From contig VYZB01000135.1 in NCBI GenBank assembly GCA_013397455.1, positions 1,869,012-1,933,011 of the forward strand: a stretch of 64,000 bases of DNA, read 5' to 3'. Made by a program: the position numbers and the translations under genes. The notes under the pieces were generated by a model that saw nothing but the letters and a program-made list of their open reading frames with translations, had not been told where the DNA came from and made no database searches. This document shows positions 39,061 to 50,766 of this stretch, piece by piece (position 1 is the stretch's first letter; each line of letters opens with the position of its first letter). The stretch is from Crotophaga sulcirostris (lineage: Eukaryota > Chordata > Aves > Cuculiformes > Crotophagidae).

Positions 39061-42000
39061 CTGATTCTTCGCTGAAGGTGAGTCAGTTTGCACTTGTAGC
39101 CAAACTTCAGCCTCTTTACACTTGGTCTGCGATACTTCTCTGGGGGTTGCTGGCTTGCTTTCAGCTGCCACATTTAGGTTTTAACTTCTTCATAACACAA
39201 TTCTGCATGGATCAGCCTGGTCCTCAGCAAGCTGACACAGAGAGGGAAATGGCTCACCCAGTGGTCCCCAAAGCCAAGCCTTGCTCAGGGCCACTATTGC
39301 ATTACAGAACTAATCCTCCTAAGGTGTGGGACAGGAGAGGAGCATTCAGGGGGCAATTCTTTGTCAGCTGCCTAAAATAATCTTTTTGTCTTCTGAAAAG
39401 CTTTATATTTTAACAGACTTCATGGCAAAGCTGTGGAAGTAATGCAATATCATGGCCTCCTGTAAGACCGTAACAGGACCAGAGAAATAAATGGGGATGG
39501 CTGTAGATATTTTCAGTAACTTGCTGGGGTGTTACCAGTGTAGCATTCAAACGAAGCATTTGATTCTGCTCTCTTAATCCTGATGCAGGACGAACTGCTG
39601 AGCAGCACAGCAGTACTGGAGGCTCAATGGAACATCACAGGGGTTGTTAAAGATCAAGCAAGCAGCCTTCTGCAAGTGCATAGCAAAACTCTGTTTTTTC
39701 AAAAAGCTAGGGACAGCTGCTTTAAGAGCTGATTGCTTCTGGCTGGAGAAAGCCCAGCTTTGAGAACATCTTGTGATGGAGCCGTTTCCTGCAGGAAACA
39801 GGTTATTCTAATAAACTTTAAAAAATCAGTGGTTTAGAGGAGCAGAAGTGAATGTACCTGCAGCTGTGTGCTGCTGTCCTGGCATTGGGAAAGCAAAGCA
39901 GTGATGGGCTGTCACCTGCTGCACAGGGGGTGCTGCACGAAGAGAGAAGCAAACATATAGAAGGTTTAGGGGGAGTGGTATTGTTTTAAAGTGATCTGAT
40001 GCCGCAGCCTCATCGCTGCTTATATAATATATTCCACTTTGGCTTTGTACAGCAGTGGTGCTTGGCGAGGGTCCCTGTAAACAGCAGCTGAAATCCACAC
40101 CTCAGAGTGAGCAATCCCTTCCAGCAGTTCCCTAAATGTCTGGTTTACAGCATTTTCTATGCTAGGAAAGCAGCCCCTTCCCGGAGGGTTGAGTGTTGCA
40201 GGCTAGAAATAGCTCCCTTTCCTTTTCTATTTATAGTGCCTCATTAATATTCTTGAAGTGTAGAATAGCCAAAGGCTTCGCTACAGAAACACTTCAGTTT
40301 GACTCAGAGCAACCATTTGGGCCCAAGGGCCAAGTTCTCTGTAGGCATGGTTCAGAAAGAAAGGCCAGTTGCCAGGCTATGCTGATGTGTTATGAACACT
40401 GTTGTACCTGAATTCCCAACTGTGGTTTTCTGTGTATAATAGAGGTATTGTATCATAATGCTATGAGGTCTGAAAGTACTAGAATAACTCTGCTTTTATC
40501 TCAGAAACTTCAAGAACAAATACAGACTAGCGAGGTGTTCCGTGAGGGTATAGGTATGGAATTAAAATGTCTAGATAGGTAAATTTTGCTGAACCTCACT
40601 CATTTCAGATTTAAAAAGGGACAGTAACAGCCTTATTAGGACTCCTGTGCTGTCCCCAGAAGCGCCAGGCAACTGTTCTGGACTTTTGAAACCACCACTT
40701 CCTTACAGAAGTCAATTTAAAACTTGGACTGTGAGTCAAAACATATTGAGCAGCTCGCTGATAAACGTAGAGTTTGTAAAAACAGCAGCTCGTGTAATGA
40801 CCACATTTCTTCTCTCTCTGCTACTCCCACACCCCACCCTCTTCCCCTGGTCCCCTCAAAAGATGGTTAAATCAAGAGCCCATTGACCTCAGGGACTCCT
40901 TCCCACTGATGCCAGTCAATGAAATGGAAATTAAATGTAGATTACGTGTGAGACATTTCAGTTGCCTCTTGGGTTTTAACTAGAGATGGAGTTAGACAGT
41001 CTCTTCACAGAGGTGTCTACTGGCAGGGGCAGGAGCAGAGGGATGGAGGAACAAGAACAGAGCAAGTCCTGCAAAGCAGGCAAAAGGAGGAGTGGTGAAA
41101 GCTAAAGTTCACGCTCAAAAAAAACCAAACTTGAGAGAACAGAGCTGATCTGACCTACTGGGATCAGAAGTGGACTCTACAGTCTAGAACAGATAAATCT
41201 TAAAAGATTGTCAAGTCAACCAGTTTTGTACGATAACAAGCTGATGCCATTTAGGTCTAGTATTGTGCATGGTTCTTGCTTTACCATGCAATGGATGAAA
41301 GCCTTCTATGTAGGAGCTAGTATGTCTTGTTTGTAGAAAGTAAGCAGAGAAGCTCACATGGGTTGTTACTTGTGCTCTGGCTGATGGTATGGTCTCTTCT
41401 GGTGAGGCCAAAGATTCTGCATTTCCCTTTCTGGGATTATGCTTTGAAATTATATTTTTATTTTTTTAAAAAAAATGCTTCTCTTTTGCTGCACCTGAGT
41501 TTGAAGATGCTGTTAGACAAACCTGTAGGCTTTACAATCTAAGAATATAACTGTAGCAGCCATATTCAAGTGCAGGATTTAATATATGCTACAGGCTGTG
41601 CTCTGAAGGAGCAATGAGAGACATACCCACCCCTCCCTCAGCAATCAGAAGTCACTCTGAATGCTTTAGGACTGGCAGAATCAGGCTAAACAAGTAATTA
41701 AATTCTTCTTCTAATAAGAAGTATGGGAAGCAAGAAGAAACCATGGGGTTCATCCTAGGTAACAAACAATTTGAAATACTTGCTGAAAGACCAGCACAGC
41801 TGCCTTGGGAACAGTTTGCTCACAACAGTATCAGACATCGGAAATTGTTAATGCAGAGAAGTGCCACTGCTGCTGCTCAAGGGAGCAGAAGCATTGGGGT
41901 AAACAGGAACAGGTAAGAGGCTGAAACTGTTACTGGTGCTGTAAAATCACCACTGCTAGTGATAAGTGGACAAAGCTACCCAGTGTTTGTCATGAAGAGG

Positions 42001-42163
42001 CACACACACCTGCAGAGAAGGATGCGCACGACAAGGCTGAGCCCTCTGCTAGTCCTGGTGCTGGGGAGCAGATAGTACTGCAGGTGGGTGACACACACTC
42101 CACAGTGAGAGGCACACAGACTCCTTCCTCAGCCATTCTATATAAACAGGTACCATTTCTGAT

Positions 42164-42169
42164 TTTATT
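42164..42169 (-). terminator. Candidate distal poly(A) signal for DUSP16 (AATAAA)
   Basis: On the minus strand this reads AATAAA, about 3.0 kb after the DUSP16 stop codon. Cleavage would fall around 42135-42155. The choice among several hexamers is by distance and comparison with the long mammalian 3' UTR, not by direct evidence. Confidence 0.35.
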
Positions 42170-42289
42170 TCATCATAACATACAGGTAATGCTCATGACA
42201 CAAGCTGAGAAACTCGCATCTCTCTGAACCATTTAAACAGCTCGCCATACACCAAAGAACATTATATTCATATTGAACATGTACACATT

Positions 42290-42300
42290 CCCCCCCCCCC
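42290..42300. repeat. C homopolymer (11 bases)
   Basis: Eleven consecutive C lie near the distal end of the probable DUSP16 3' UTR, a G run in the minus-strand transcript. Confidence 0.85.
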
Positions 42301-45169
42301 TCACATCCTCCACTTTGCTTTCCAAACTTCTAAAACCCATTTCCAGCATTGTTCAGGTACAGGACACTAGTTCAGACAGGAGACAGGGCACCACCCTGTG
42401 CAGGACATGGGGTTAAGGCTTCCTCCCACAGGAACCTGTCCCTAAAAATACCGAGCCTACAGCTTTGATTCATTTAGTGACCATAGCGTATTGGAAATCA
42501 CAAAGAGCCAGCAGACCAGATTTCAGTTCCTCAGAAGGCAATTAACCAAATGAAACCCAAACATACATATTTGTATGTACAGAAAGAAGGGGAGAACACA
42601 CACATGTGTGAAGGGGCACAGAAGTCAGGAAAGTTCTGTTTCTGCCTCTGGGGACTGATTTGTGTTAACCCCTCTTAAGTGATTTAAATGGAAGACACGG
42701 GCTTTTACTGAAATCTGGCTGAGAGGAGCACTGCTAAATCATTTATGTACATATATACACACAGGGAGTGTGTATATATGCTGGAAATAGTTGCAAGGTA
42801 ATTGCTTTCACTTGATATGTAAACAGAGACAAGTGGCAGTTACGTTTAATGAGTAGCCAAGACCTGACATGCTTTCCAGTGTGGTGTCAATCTATCCTTT
42901 GCCCAGACTACCCCTTCTTCCAACATCTCATGAGCACAGTCTCTGAGTTCTGTTACTCCTGGTGCTGCCTCTCTCTCTGTGCCTTTTGCACTTTTTAGGA
43001 TCAAGTTAATCACTGCTGTAGCTTTCAGTGCTATTTTAAAATAAGAGTCCGCTGTAGGAAATTAAAGTCACATCCTAGCCACAAAACAAATCTATGACAA
43101 AATCTTCTCCACTTTTCAATATAGTAAAACCTGAGATTTGAGTCACAAACTAGCTACACTTACAGTAAAAAAAAAAAAAACCCAAACAAAATATAATCCA
43201 AGCTGCTCACTTTAAGTAGGGCTTCAGTTTGCTGCTAACAAATTTTTTTTAAAGCTGTTTGCCACGGGTAACAATTTGTTCCGTGTGATTTACAATTTTC
43301 AGCTGCCTGCACTGAAATGGGACAAAACAATATAATTCCCCCTCCACTATGCATGTTCTCAGGGGTGCTGGGGATGTCCGAGATCACACATGTGCAGCTC
43401 CCATGGAAGCAGAAAGGATGAAGCTTTACGCCGTGCCTCTGGTACCACCCATCGCTGACCACAAACCTCTTGCAGCAATGTTTGCACACAAAACAGTCGG
43501 AGCAGCAGCCGAGGTACCGTGGGCAGGGAAGCAGCTGCTTTGCTGTCAAAACCACCACAAGGAGGGCTGTGCCTGATCTCCCATGAAACAGCCCGGCTGG
43601 CAGCAGGGAAGTGACACCTCCTTAAGCTGGCATGGACTTGGGGTGGTGAGGGTGGTACCAGCCAGCAGTGGGCACAGCTAGATGTGTCTGCAGCCAAACG
43701 ACGCATCAGCACACACTGGGAAACCAAGACCCTACACTGGGACAGAGCACAACGGCCAGGATGCTCCTTTGGAGCTGCGAGTGCGGAAGGTGAGCAGGCT
43801 TCTGACTAAACCCCCTTTCAAACTCTTCTCAAACCCCCTTTCTTCCACACCACACTATGAGATGGGACTCTGGAGGTCCACCTTTGGGCAGCCAGCCAGA
43901 CTTCTCTTTCTCAGATGAAGTCAGCAAAACTGATGGGAAGTTTCTATCTCCAAGTCTCCACGGTTGGAGTGAGGATGTTGGGACAGAAAAAACACCCCTG
44001 CCACCTGAATTACCCCTACCCCACAGGTTACTGGAACCATAAAAGAAGAGCAGTCCTTAATGGAAGTGAAGGACAACAGTCCATTTTTAGCTTTAAAAAC
44101 AAACAAACAAAATCCTTGAAGAGCTGTCTGTTGAATTGTCAATTGGCAAGAACAGGATGTTGTGGCATTGTACCAGCCTCTGCTCTTGCATGGAACCCTA
44201 AGTATTAACCACTGTGCTATAGCTTAGAAGCCAAAGCAGATACCCCTCTCTCAGACACCAGCTTAATATAAAAAATACAAATACTGCTTATTTTATTTTT
44301 CAAAAGACTGGGGGAGACAGTCATAAGTAGGGTTCATTCATCTTTTTTTTTTTAAGAATTGCTGCTGAGCCAACTGCAACACTTGTGCGTAGACAGCTTT
44401 AAAAAAAAAATAGAATCCAATGTGGCTACTTGTTACTTGTTCACATTGCTTATGAACTGACCACCAGCATGTGGCAGCCATAAAGCCCTAGTTTATTTTT
44501 TATATTTTTGAGGTACTGGGTTTTTTTCTCTGAAGCAGCTTTCTAGTGAACCACCTAAAGCCTATCCAGTAGAACAATAGTTACACCAGCATTTACATTT
44601 GTCTGAACTGTCCATTCAGACCAGCCTTGCTGTAACCAGTCCCTACATCCTTTGGAATCATTCCTGGTCTCCTTTCTTACAGGGAAAGAGGTCTCCCTCC
44701 AGAGGTTGGCTCAGTGTCAGGGCTAAGGTGCACTGGTGAAGACGTGGGGTAGGAGGAAGGGAGAACAAAACTAGCTTTGATGGGTAGGAGCGTGTTTCAG
44801 TGGAACCAGAGAAAGGGTCTGATACCAAGAGAGCTTCCTTTGTAAAAACCACTGAAAGGATGTGCAACCCATTGCATTTAATTGCTTCCTCTGCCAGGGA
44901 AAGATCTTTGAAATGTTCAGCCCTTCTCCAGGAAAGGGGAAGAGGAAAACCCAGCGTACGCTCAGTCTCCTCAGGCAGATGCTCACTTGTCATTTCTTTG
45001 CTGTATTAATCTGGTCACTGTGTTCACACTGAAGCCTCGCATTTCTTCCCTCCCCCCACCTTTTTGCACAAAGTTTATTCTTTTCAGATTTACAGGGACC
45101 TTTAAACTGCTGGGGGAGCAGGCTGGAGGGGGAAGCAACTCCAACACAGTCACACAAGCCTGCTGCCCC

Positions 45170-46346
45170 TCAAGACACTTCAATGATTTCCATGCTGCCT
45201 GAAAAGCTTGACTGACTGCCTACTTTCCCCAGTTCTTCTCTGGATCTGTTGTCTGACATGATGCTCTCCCCAAACTCCATCTGGCAGCTTCTGCGCTTAA
45301 ACTGCTTTTCAAAAGAGCTTTCCTCATGCCAGCTCCGCCTGGAGTCGCCTCGATCCCCCTGCTTTGGCCTCCTGCGCACAGCACAGGCCTGGTCACAGCC
45401 CGTGGGCAGCTGACTACAGCTGTAGGCGGAGTACGCAGCGCTGTTCCCATAGATTGCGGAGGCAGAGTAGAAATGCGAGGACTCGGCTGCAAAATACCAG
45501 CTGTTGGTAAGGGACGTAGCCGATGTCTGAGGAGCCAAGATGTCTGAGTGCCAGCCCTTGAGGCCCAGCCCAGCAGCAGACTTTGCCAAATGCTGCTGGC
45601 TGGTGGAGAGACCAAACAAGAAGTTCGTTCGGTAGTTGTCTTCCATGCTCCCGCTCCGGTGGAGAGGGTACAGGAGCGACCGCTGAGTGGTGGTGCTGCC
45701 ACTGGTTCTTCCCAGGTGTTGCCGTTTGCTCTGGCTCTCCAGCTGCCAAGCGTTCTGGGGTTTCTTGGGAGGGTTTGCTTCCTCTTTGTCAGGGCTGGTT
45801 TCTGGGGTCTGCTCTGAGACCTCCTGAACAGGGGAGAACTGACATAACTTGCTGCTGCCCTCTAAAGCAGTCGCGTGTTTGTAGTACTCCAGGGTGTCTT
45901 CAGAGGAGGCAAAGCCCTGAACGGATGCAGTCACACGGCTGCTGCTTGCCGAGTAGGATACAGATTTGATATCCAAGGAAAAGGAGCGCTTCAGCCGGTT
46001 GCTGTCCTCCACCTTATCTAGGGAGACGTGCAATCCATTTATGCCCTGTACCAGCGGGCTGTCTTCCAGAGGGGACAAGTGCCCGTGTGGTGCACTGCTG
46101 CAGTCCATTGGCTTCGGCTCCACCATCTCAGAGGTAGCAGTAATGCAGAGCTGGTTAGTGGAGAGGCTGCTCTGGCTCCCTTCTGGGACCACCACGTGCT
46201 CGCTGCTTTTTTCCAAATGCAGAAATTTCAGCTTACTAACGTGTCCCGGTTGACTGCTCTGGTTCTTGATCTTTTTCTCAAAGTCCAAAAGCTGGCCCAG
46301 AAAATTGAAGTTGGGAGAAATGGTTGGCCTTTTTTCTTTCACAAAT
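45170..46346 (-). CDS. DUSP16: DUSP16 (MKP-7), terminal coding exon: end of catalytic domain and C-terminal tail
   Basis: The exon completes an Arg codon (AG|A) and continues FVKEKRPTISPNFNFLGQLL to the end SGSMEIIEVS and TGA, 391 residues in all. FVKEKRPTISPNFNFLGQLLDFEKKI closes the dual-specificity phosphatase domain. The remainder is the long, serine-rich, probably disordered tail that distinguishes DUSP16 (and DUSP8) from shorter MAP kinase phosphatases. DUSP16-type segments include EDSPLVQ, LKRSFSLDIKSVSYSA, QFSPVQEVSEQTPETSPDKEE, FLFGLSTSQQHL and KQFKRRSCQMEFGESIM. In mammals this tail carries nuclear import/export signals and an ERK phosphorylation site that controls stability (family knowledge). 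The acceptor TTTCTAG ends at 46347. The frame happens to stay open 17 bases into the intron to an ATG at 46363, which is not the true start. Confidence 0.96.
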
Positions 46347-49300
46347 CTAGAAAGAAGGGACAAACAAAGGCAGAATTAATTTAAGGATGTGCTTGCTCAT
46401 TCCTGAAATAACTCTAGAGTGAGTGTTGTGAATGCTACAGCCTAATCTTATCTTGTTGAGATGCCTGGATTGAGGTTCAATCAAGCACAGGTAACTTATG
46501 GATGAAGGAAATAAAAAAGGCAGCTTTGAAGCAAGATAATACTGGATGATATCGATTCCCTCTAGAGCTGGTGGCTAAAGGTGGCTAAAAAAAAGGGGAA
46601 ATGAAAGCATTCTTTTTACTTCTTTCTGATGTCCACAACAAGGTCTGAGGGAATAATTTGCCTTAGTTTACTTTACCAGTGGGATCTCTGCTACCTTGGT
46701 TTCTGACCAGAGTTGACCTCCTCAAGTTCTTCATGACATTGCTAAGAGACCTTAGCTTCCTTCATGCTCCAGAAAGCAGGTCATCTTCCTCCCTATTCAA
46801 AGGGAAGAAGTCCCATGTTCCTTCACCTCTGTCTTTCATGCTGCTGTTATTGCAGTGAGTGCTTCTTACCTTTTCCATTTGTCAGGCAGGTTACTCCGAC
46901 ATATGCTGACCTTACACAGCAAATGCCAGCAATTTCTACCGTACACTGCTATTGACCAGTCATCAAAATATGATCATCAAAACCAAAACCAGAAAACAGC
47001 AAATGCAGGACTAGAACAAAAACACTTTCTCCAGCTCTGCAGGTGTTCATCAGTAAAGGACAATAGTATTAACAAATGAGTGGAGGAGTTAACCTGGTTT
47101 CGTGGTCCTGTAGGAAGATCCTGACTTGCACACACACACACCAACCTGCGCATGCACTTACATACTCGGATGAAAATGGACAAGGTGCAATGCATACTTC
47201 AAATGTTTTCCTGAACCAGAAGTCTAAATGCATGCAAGACCAATATTAGAAGGCATGTCATATACTTCAGTCAAATCCAAAAGCAATACTACTTAGTTAG
47301 CTATATTGCAAATCGGACAAGTAAGTGAAGTACTTCTTTTTACAAGCTGTAAAACAGAAAGCAGCCCAAATCCTCCTTCCTCTTCCTCTTGTTTTTTTTC
47401 TTTTTAGAAGTGTTCCTGGAACTATGAAGGTACCAGATGACAAGGGGATTAACAAGGGAACAAACCTTGAAGAGCTAAATCTAGTACAAGTACACATATA
47501 ACCTGTCACTGGGAAAATTAAATAGTATTAAAGGCAAGAAAAAGCTCTCTGGGGATGGGTACGGACGGTGAGTCATTAAAAACAGCATGAGAAAACTCAA
47601 AGGTGTACTTGTGCATATATGTATACACTAGCATAAAGGCAAGCAAGCACATGAAAAGTACTAGACAAAACTGGCATTTAGTTTTTTTTCTTGAAGTTGC
47701 CAAACAAAAAAAAGTAGTAAGAACAGTCTGCTGGATCCCCCAAGTTTTGAGGCTCTGCAAACTTTTTCATTCTGAAATGCACTCTCTTTTTTCCAACTGG
47801 AAAACATACATATCATTTAATTTTGATGTTTGTTTTCCTTGTATGATACAAAAGAAAATATGAAAAATATTTTATTTCCTCAAATCTTTCACTTCAAGTA
47901 ACAGTGTCACCTTTTTATTTTTGTAATAATGTCAAACATTTTATCTAATGACTTTCATTATCTCAAAGAAAAGTATTTTTCTTTCACACTTTGCCAACAA
48001 GAGATCCAAAACCAATGAGTGAAATGTGCTGCAGACCATCCTCACGAAGCCATATCAGAAGGAATATAGCAGAATATAATCTAAGTTTCAGAGTAATTGT
48101 TCAGTATTCACAGTGCAGAGAAAAAAAGGCCTAGGATGCTTAATGCTTTGCATTCCACTGACATTTCTGGTTAAGAAACAAACTAGAACTTAATGCAGAG
48201 ATTTACAAGTTCCCTGAAGCATGTGCCTTTTAGAAGTGTTCACTATACAGGTATAACCTCCAGACCACTACAGCCTGAGACCAGACACAGTTTTTCAGTT
48301 AATCAGGCTTATACCTTCCACAGTATCCATCCACATCCACCAATTCATCCATATTATCTCTACTTGAATAACTCAATATTCACCTACGCCTCTCGGCCAA
48401 ACCTGTTTCACCATCAAAAAAACAATTACTGCACAACACCGAACTGTCAGCAGGCTCTACTAAAAAAACGTGGAAAATTTCTAAAGGCAATGGGAGATGG
48501 TTGTAATTCAAGTGCTTCTCACATGGACTTCCATTCACAGCATCCATAATTACCTTCACCAGCTTAAAAGAAAATGCCCCATGGAAATTACGCTCTACAA
48601 GGTAATATCAAACGTTCATCTTTCTGTCCTCATGAATGTTTTAGAGATAGTAGCAGCAAACACACTAGTGATCTGGAAGGTACCCTTCTGCACCTGCTCC
48701 AGTGCAATTGTTCAAATTGCTTCTGCATCTCGCATGTTATAGCAGTGCATCAGTTGCACCACCAGCCATCATTCTCTGTACGACACAACAACCCAGGCTG
48801 TTAAATGAAATCGACAAGTCTTTGTAAACCGTGACCATGCCACTGGAATCTAGTAAAGTGTTGACAATCCAAGTACAGAAACACAGGATATGAAAGGTTA
48901 AAAAATGGGGTGTGTGGTAGGGTGGTCCTACAAAAATTTCCCAATGCCACAAAGAATCAACACTTAAAATACTTTCCGGTTGAGTTTAACAGCAAGAAAG
49001 AAGCCTTCTTAATTCCTAGACATTTCACCTGCAGGCAGTTCTTTAAAAGCATTACCAAATACCAAACCGAAGTCAACAGCTCCAGCCTAGCATTTGTCAT
49101 AAGCATGATTATAAATATACCCATTTCTCTTTCTTTAACCCTATCCATTCCATTCTCTCTCTGTCTTGTAAGGTAGTGTTATATGTGTGGTATAGCTGTG
49201 TGTGTATATGTATGTACACACGGATGCATTTATTAAGCAGTTTGAATTCCATATATTTTTCTACTCAGCAAAGACCAACATCAGCATTTTGCACACAGGG

Positions 49301-49488
49301 AATTAATATCAGGTATGTGATGTCTGCACCATTTGTTTATGAAGGCAGTCTACATTTAAAACAAGAGCGTGCAGAGGCCAGTGAAGTACCAGATAACATG
49401 TCTCCTTCTACCCTTGGTCATGTAATCTTCACCCTGAAAACAAGCCAACAGGCACAAGAAATAATATGAAGAGAATTTTTCTCCTTAC
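46347..49488 (-). other. DUSP16: DUSP16 intron (3.1 kb)
   Basis: The intron lies between the catalytic-loop exon and the terminal exon, with GTAAGG donor at 49488 and CTAG acceptor at 46347. It holds a short CA repeat near 47129-47142 and unique AT-rich DNA; I see no gene within it. Confidence 0.9.
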
Positions 49489-49612
49489 CTGTAAGCTTCG
49501 TCTAAGGACATATCCATTCTCTTCATGATATACGCAATAGCGATTGTGGCAGAACGTGAGATTCCAGCTAAACAATGCACTAACACATGGCCATTCGATG
49601 CTTTTGCTTTTT
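49489..49612 (-). CDS. DUSP16: DUSP16, catalytic-loop exon
   Basis: The 124-bp exon starts with the last two bases of a Glu codon. It encodes KAKASNGHVLVHCLAGISRS and then ATIAIAYIMKRMDMSLDEAY, and ends in phase 2 (AG of the next Arg). HCLAGISR is the protein tyrosine phosphatase signature HCxxGxxR. The nucleophilic Cys codon is at 49574-49572 on the minus strand, and the Arg that binds phosphate is present, so the enzyme should be active. The product dephosphorylates the Thr and Tyr of the activation loop of MAP kinases, with preference for JNK and p38. The acceptor ends in TGCAG at 49613 and the donor GTAAGG starts at 49488. It joins in frame to 50307 upstream and 46346 downstream. Confidence 0.97.
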
Positions 49613-50306
49613 CTGCATAGCAAAGAAATCGGCAAGAAATCACACTCAGCAGCATTATACCACATGAAAAGTTTGCAAAGAAAGAAGTGTTATTTAAAGT
49701 TGTTCAAAACTTCCAAATAAACTGCTAATTGCAAAACTCACGCAAGCTTTAAACAAAAAAACACTTATTTTCTCTAGCACTGTATAGCATTGAGTATAGA
49801 AAAAGCATGCGACCACACAGGAAACGTACTGCAGTTACAGCATACTGCATTTTAACGTGCACATAAACAACCCTATTTAGATGTCTGAGAAAGGTGATTG
49901 TTTCTAATTTTACATGCCAAGTAAAAAGCAAGCATTCATGATGGAACAATTTGGCGAGTTCAGATTTGGCTAGCTCACTTCTCAAAGCTGAAGACAGGAT
50001 CTGTATGCCCAATTTTCTAATTTGCTCTCTGCAGACCTGTATCAGGCATCTACAAGGTTGCCAGAAAGCAGAGCTGTGCTCTTAAAAAGTGTCTTTGTTC
50101 CATAAGTGCTGGAACACGCAGTGGCAGGATCTCCTTACGTTTTGCTTCTGTGCTTCTAAAGTGATGGTCAACATGTATGTAGATCCTTAGGGTATTTTCA
50201 TACCACCCAGAAAGCACTTTAGGTCTTCTCCAGCCAAGAGAGCAAGGCAGATATACAAAGGAATCCAGAAACTGCTCTAGAGAGAGAATTTAAACTTTCT
50301 TCTCAC
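49613..50306 (-). other. DUSP16: DUSP16 intron (0.7 kb)
   Basis: This short phase-1 intron has GTGAGA donor at 50306 and TGCAG acceptor at 49613. Nothing else is recognisable in it. Confidence 0.92.
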
Positions 50307-50466
50307 CTATAAAATCGACTGATTTATCCAGCCAAGGCAAAATTTTTTCACAAAAGCTGTCATTCACAGGCACTCTCAGGAAATGGGATTCTGGAATAAA
50401 ATCTGGCTTTGGACAAGTATTGCTGGCGTTCAGTACGTAGCCAATATCATTCTGCTGCATCAGCTC
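50307..50466 (-). CDS. DUSP16: DUSP16, exon with the general-acid loop
   Basis: The 160-bp exon encodes ELMQQNDIGYVLNASNTCPK, then PDFIPESHFLRVPVNDSFCE and KILPWLDKSVDFI, plus the first base of a Glu codon. This is the first half of the dual-specificity phosphatase fold. The Asp in VPVND is the general acid expected in this family, placed here by family knowledge. It enters in phase 0 and leaves in phase 1, matching both neighbours. The acceptor CCTAG ends at 50467 and the donor GTGAGA starts at 50306. The sequence is nearly identical to mammalian DUSP16. Confidence 0.96.
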
Positions 50467-50722
50467 CTAGGAAAGAGAGAAAGATTAAGCCTAGAGAAGT
50501 CAAACGGTACCTTTCACATGTTACAAAGCTAAAAACCAAACTGAAATTCATGTTGCAATTGTTCTAGCTGTATTAGGGGCATTCTTTGTGAAAAAGACAA
50601 TTCCTCAGCTTTTAATTCTTCAAACAACTTTTAATGAGACATCCTGTGTGTCCAAATAACACATGGACTACAAAGCCCATAAAAACCAAGTTAAAGTAGA
50701 GCAATAAAGCTAGAATACCTTT

Positions 50723-50766
50723 ATTTAGTAGAATGCTAGTTTAATACTTAATTTAGTAGAATGCTA
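50723..50766. repeat. Two copies of a 16-bp direct repeat
   Basis: ATTTAGTAGAATGCTA occurs at 50723-50738 and again, identically, at 50751-50766, a 28-base period with 12 bases between. It is in a DUSP16 intron. Confidence 0.8.

Larger units (their letters stand above)
34551..42139. other. Intergenic space between convergent BORCS5 and DUSP16
   Basis: This interval separates the probable 3' ends of the two genes. It contains the + strand CR1 fragment at 38697-39060, an AT-rich palindromic block at 37596-37652, and otherwise unique sequence. Short ORFs on both strands look like chance openings; none shows a recognisable domain or splice context. Confidence 0.5.
42140..45169 (-). other. DUSP16: DUSP16 3' UTR (probable extent)
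   Basis: This lies downstream of the DUSP16 stop codon (45172-45170 on the minus strand). Read on the minus strand it is about 3.0 kb to a poly(A) hexamer at 42169-42164. That is close to the length I recall for mammalian DUSP16 3' UTRs. Other minus-strand AATAAA hexamers at 45079-45074, 44497-44492 and 44297-44292 would give shorter forms. The region has A/T-rich runs and several short ORFs that I regard as noise. Confidence 0.45.

Noticed and set aside
43235..43727. Cys-rich minus-strand ORFs (107 and 122 codons) that could suggest a zinc-binding protein
   Set aside because: They lie inside the probable DUSP16 3' UTR, in two overlapping frames. The Cys spacing matches no zinc-finger pattern I know.
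45220..45969. Several ORFs of 73 to 160 codons on both strands overlapping 45220-45969
   Set aside because: They are out-of-frame or antisense shadows of the GC-rich DUSP16 terminal exon.
46347..46363. ATG at 46363 as the start of a 397-residue protein
   Set aside because: The 17 bases before 46346 are the intron end (TTTCTAG acceptor). The true product continues from the catalytic exon at 49489 in matching phase.
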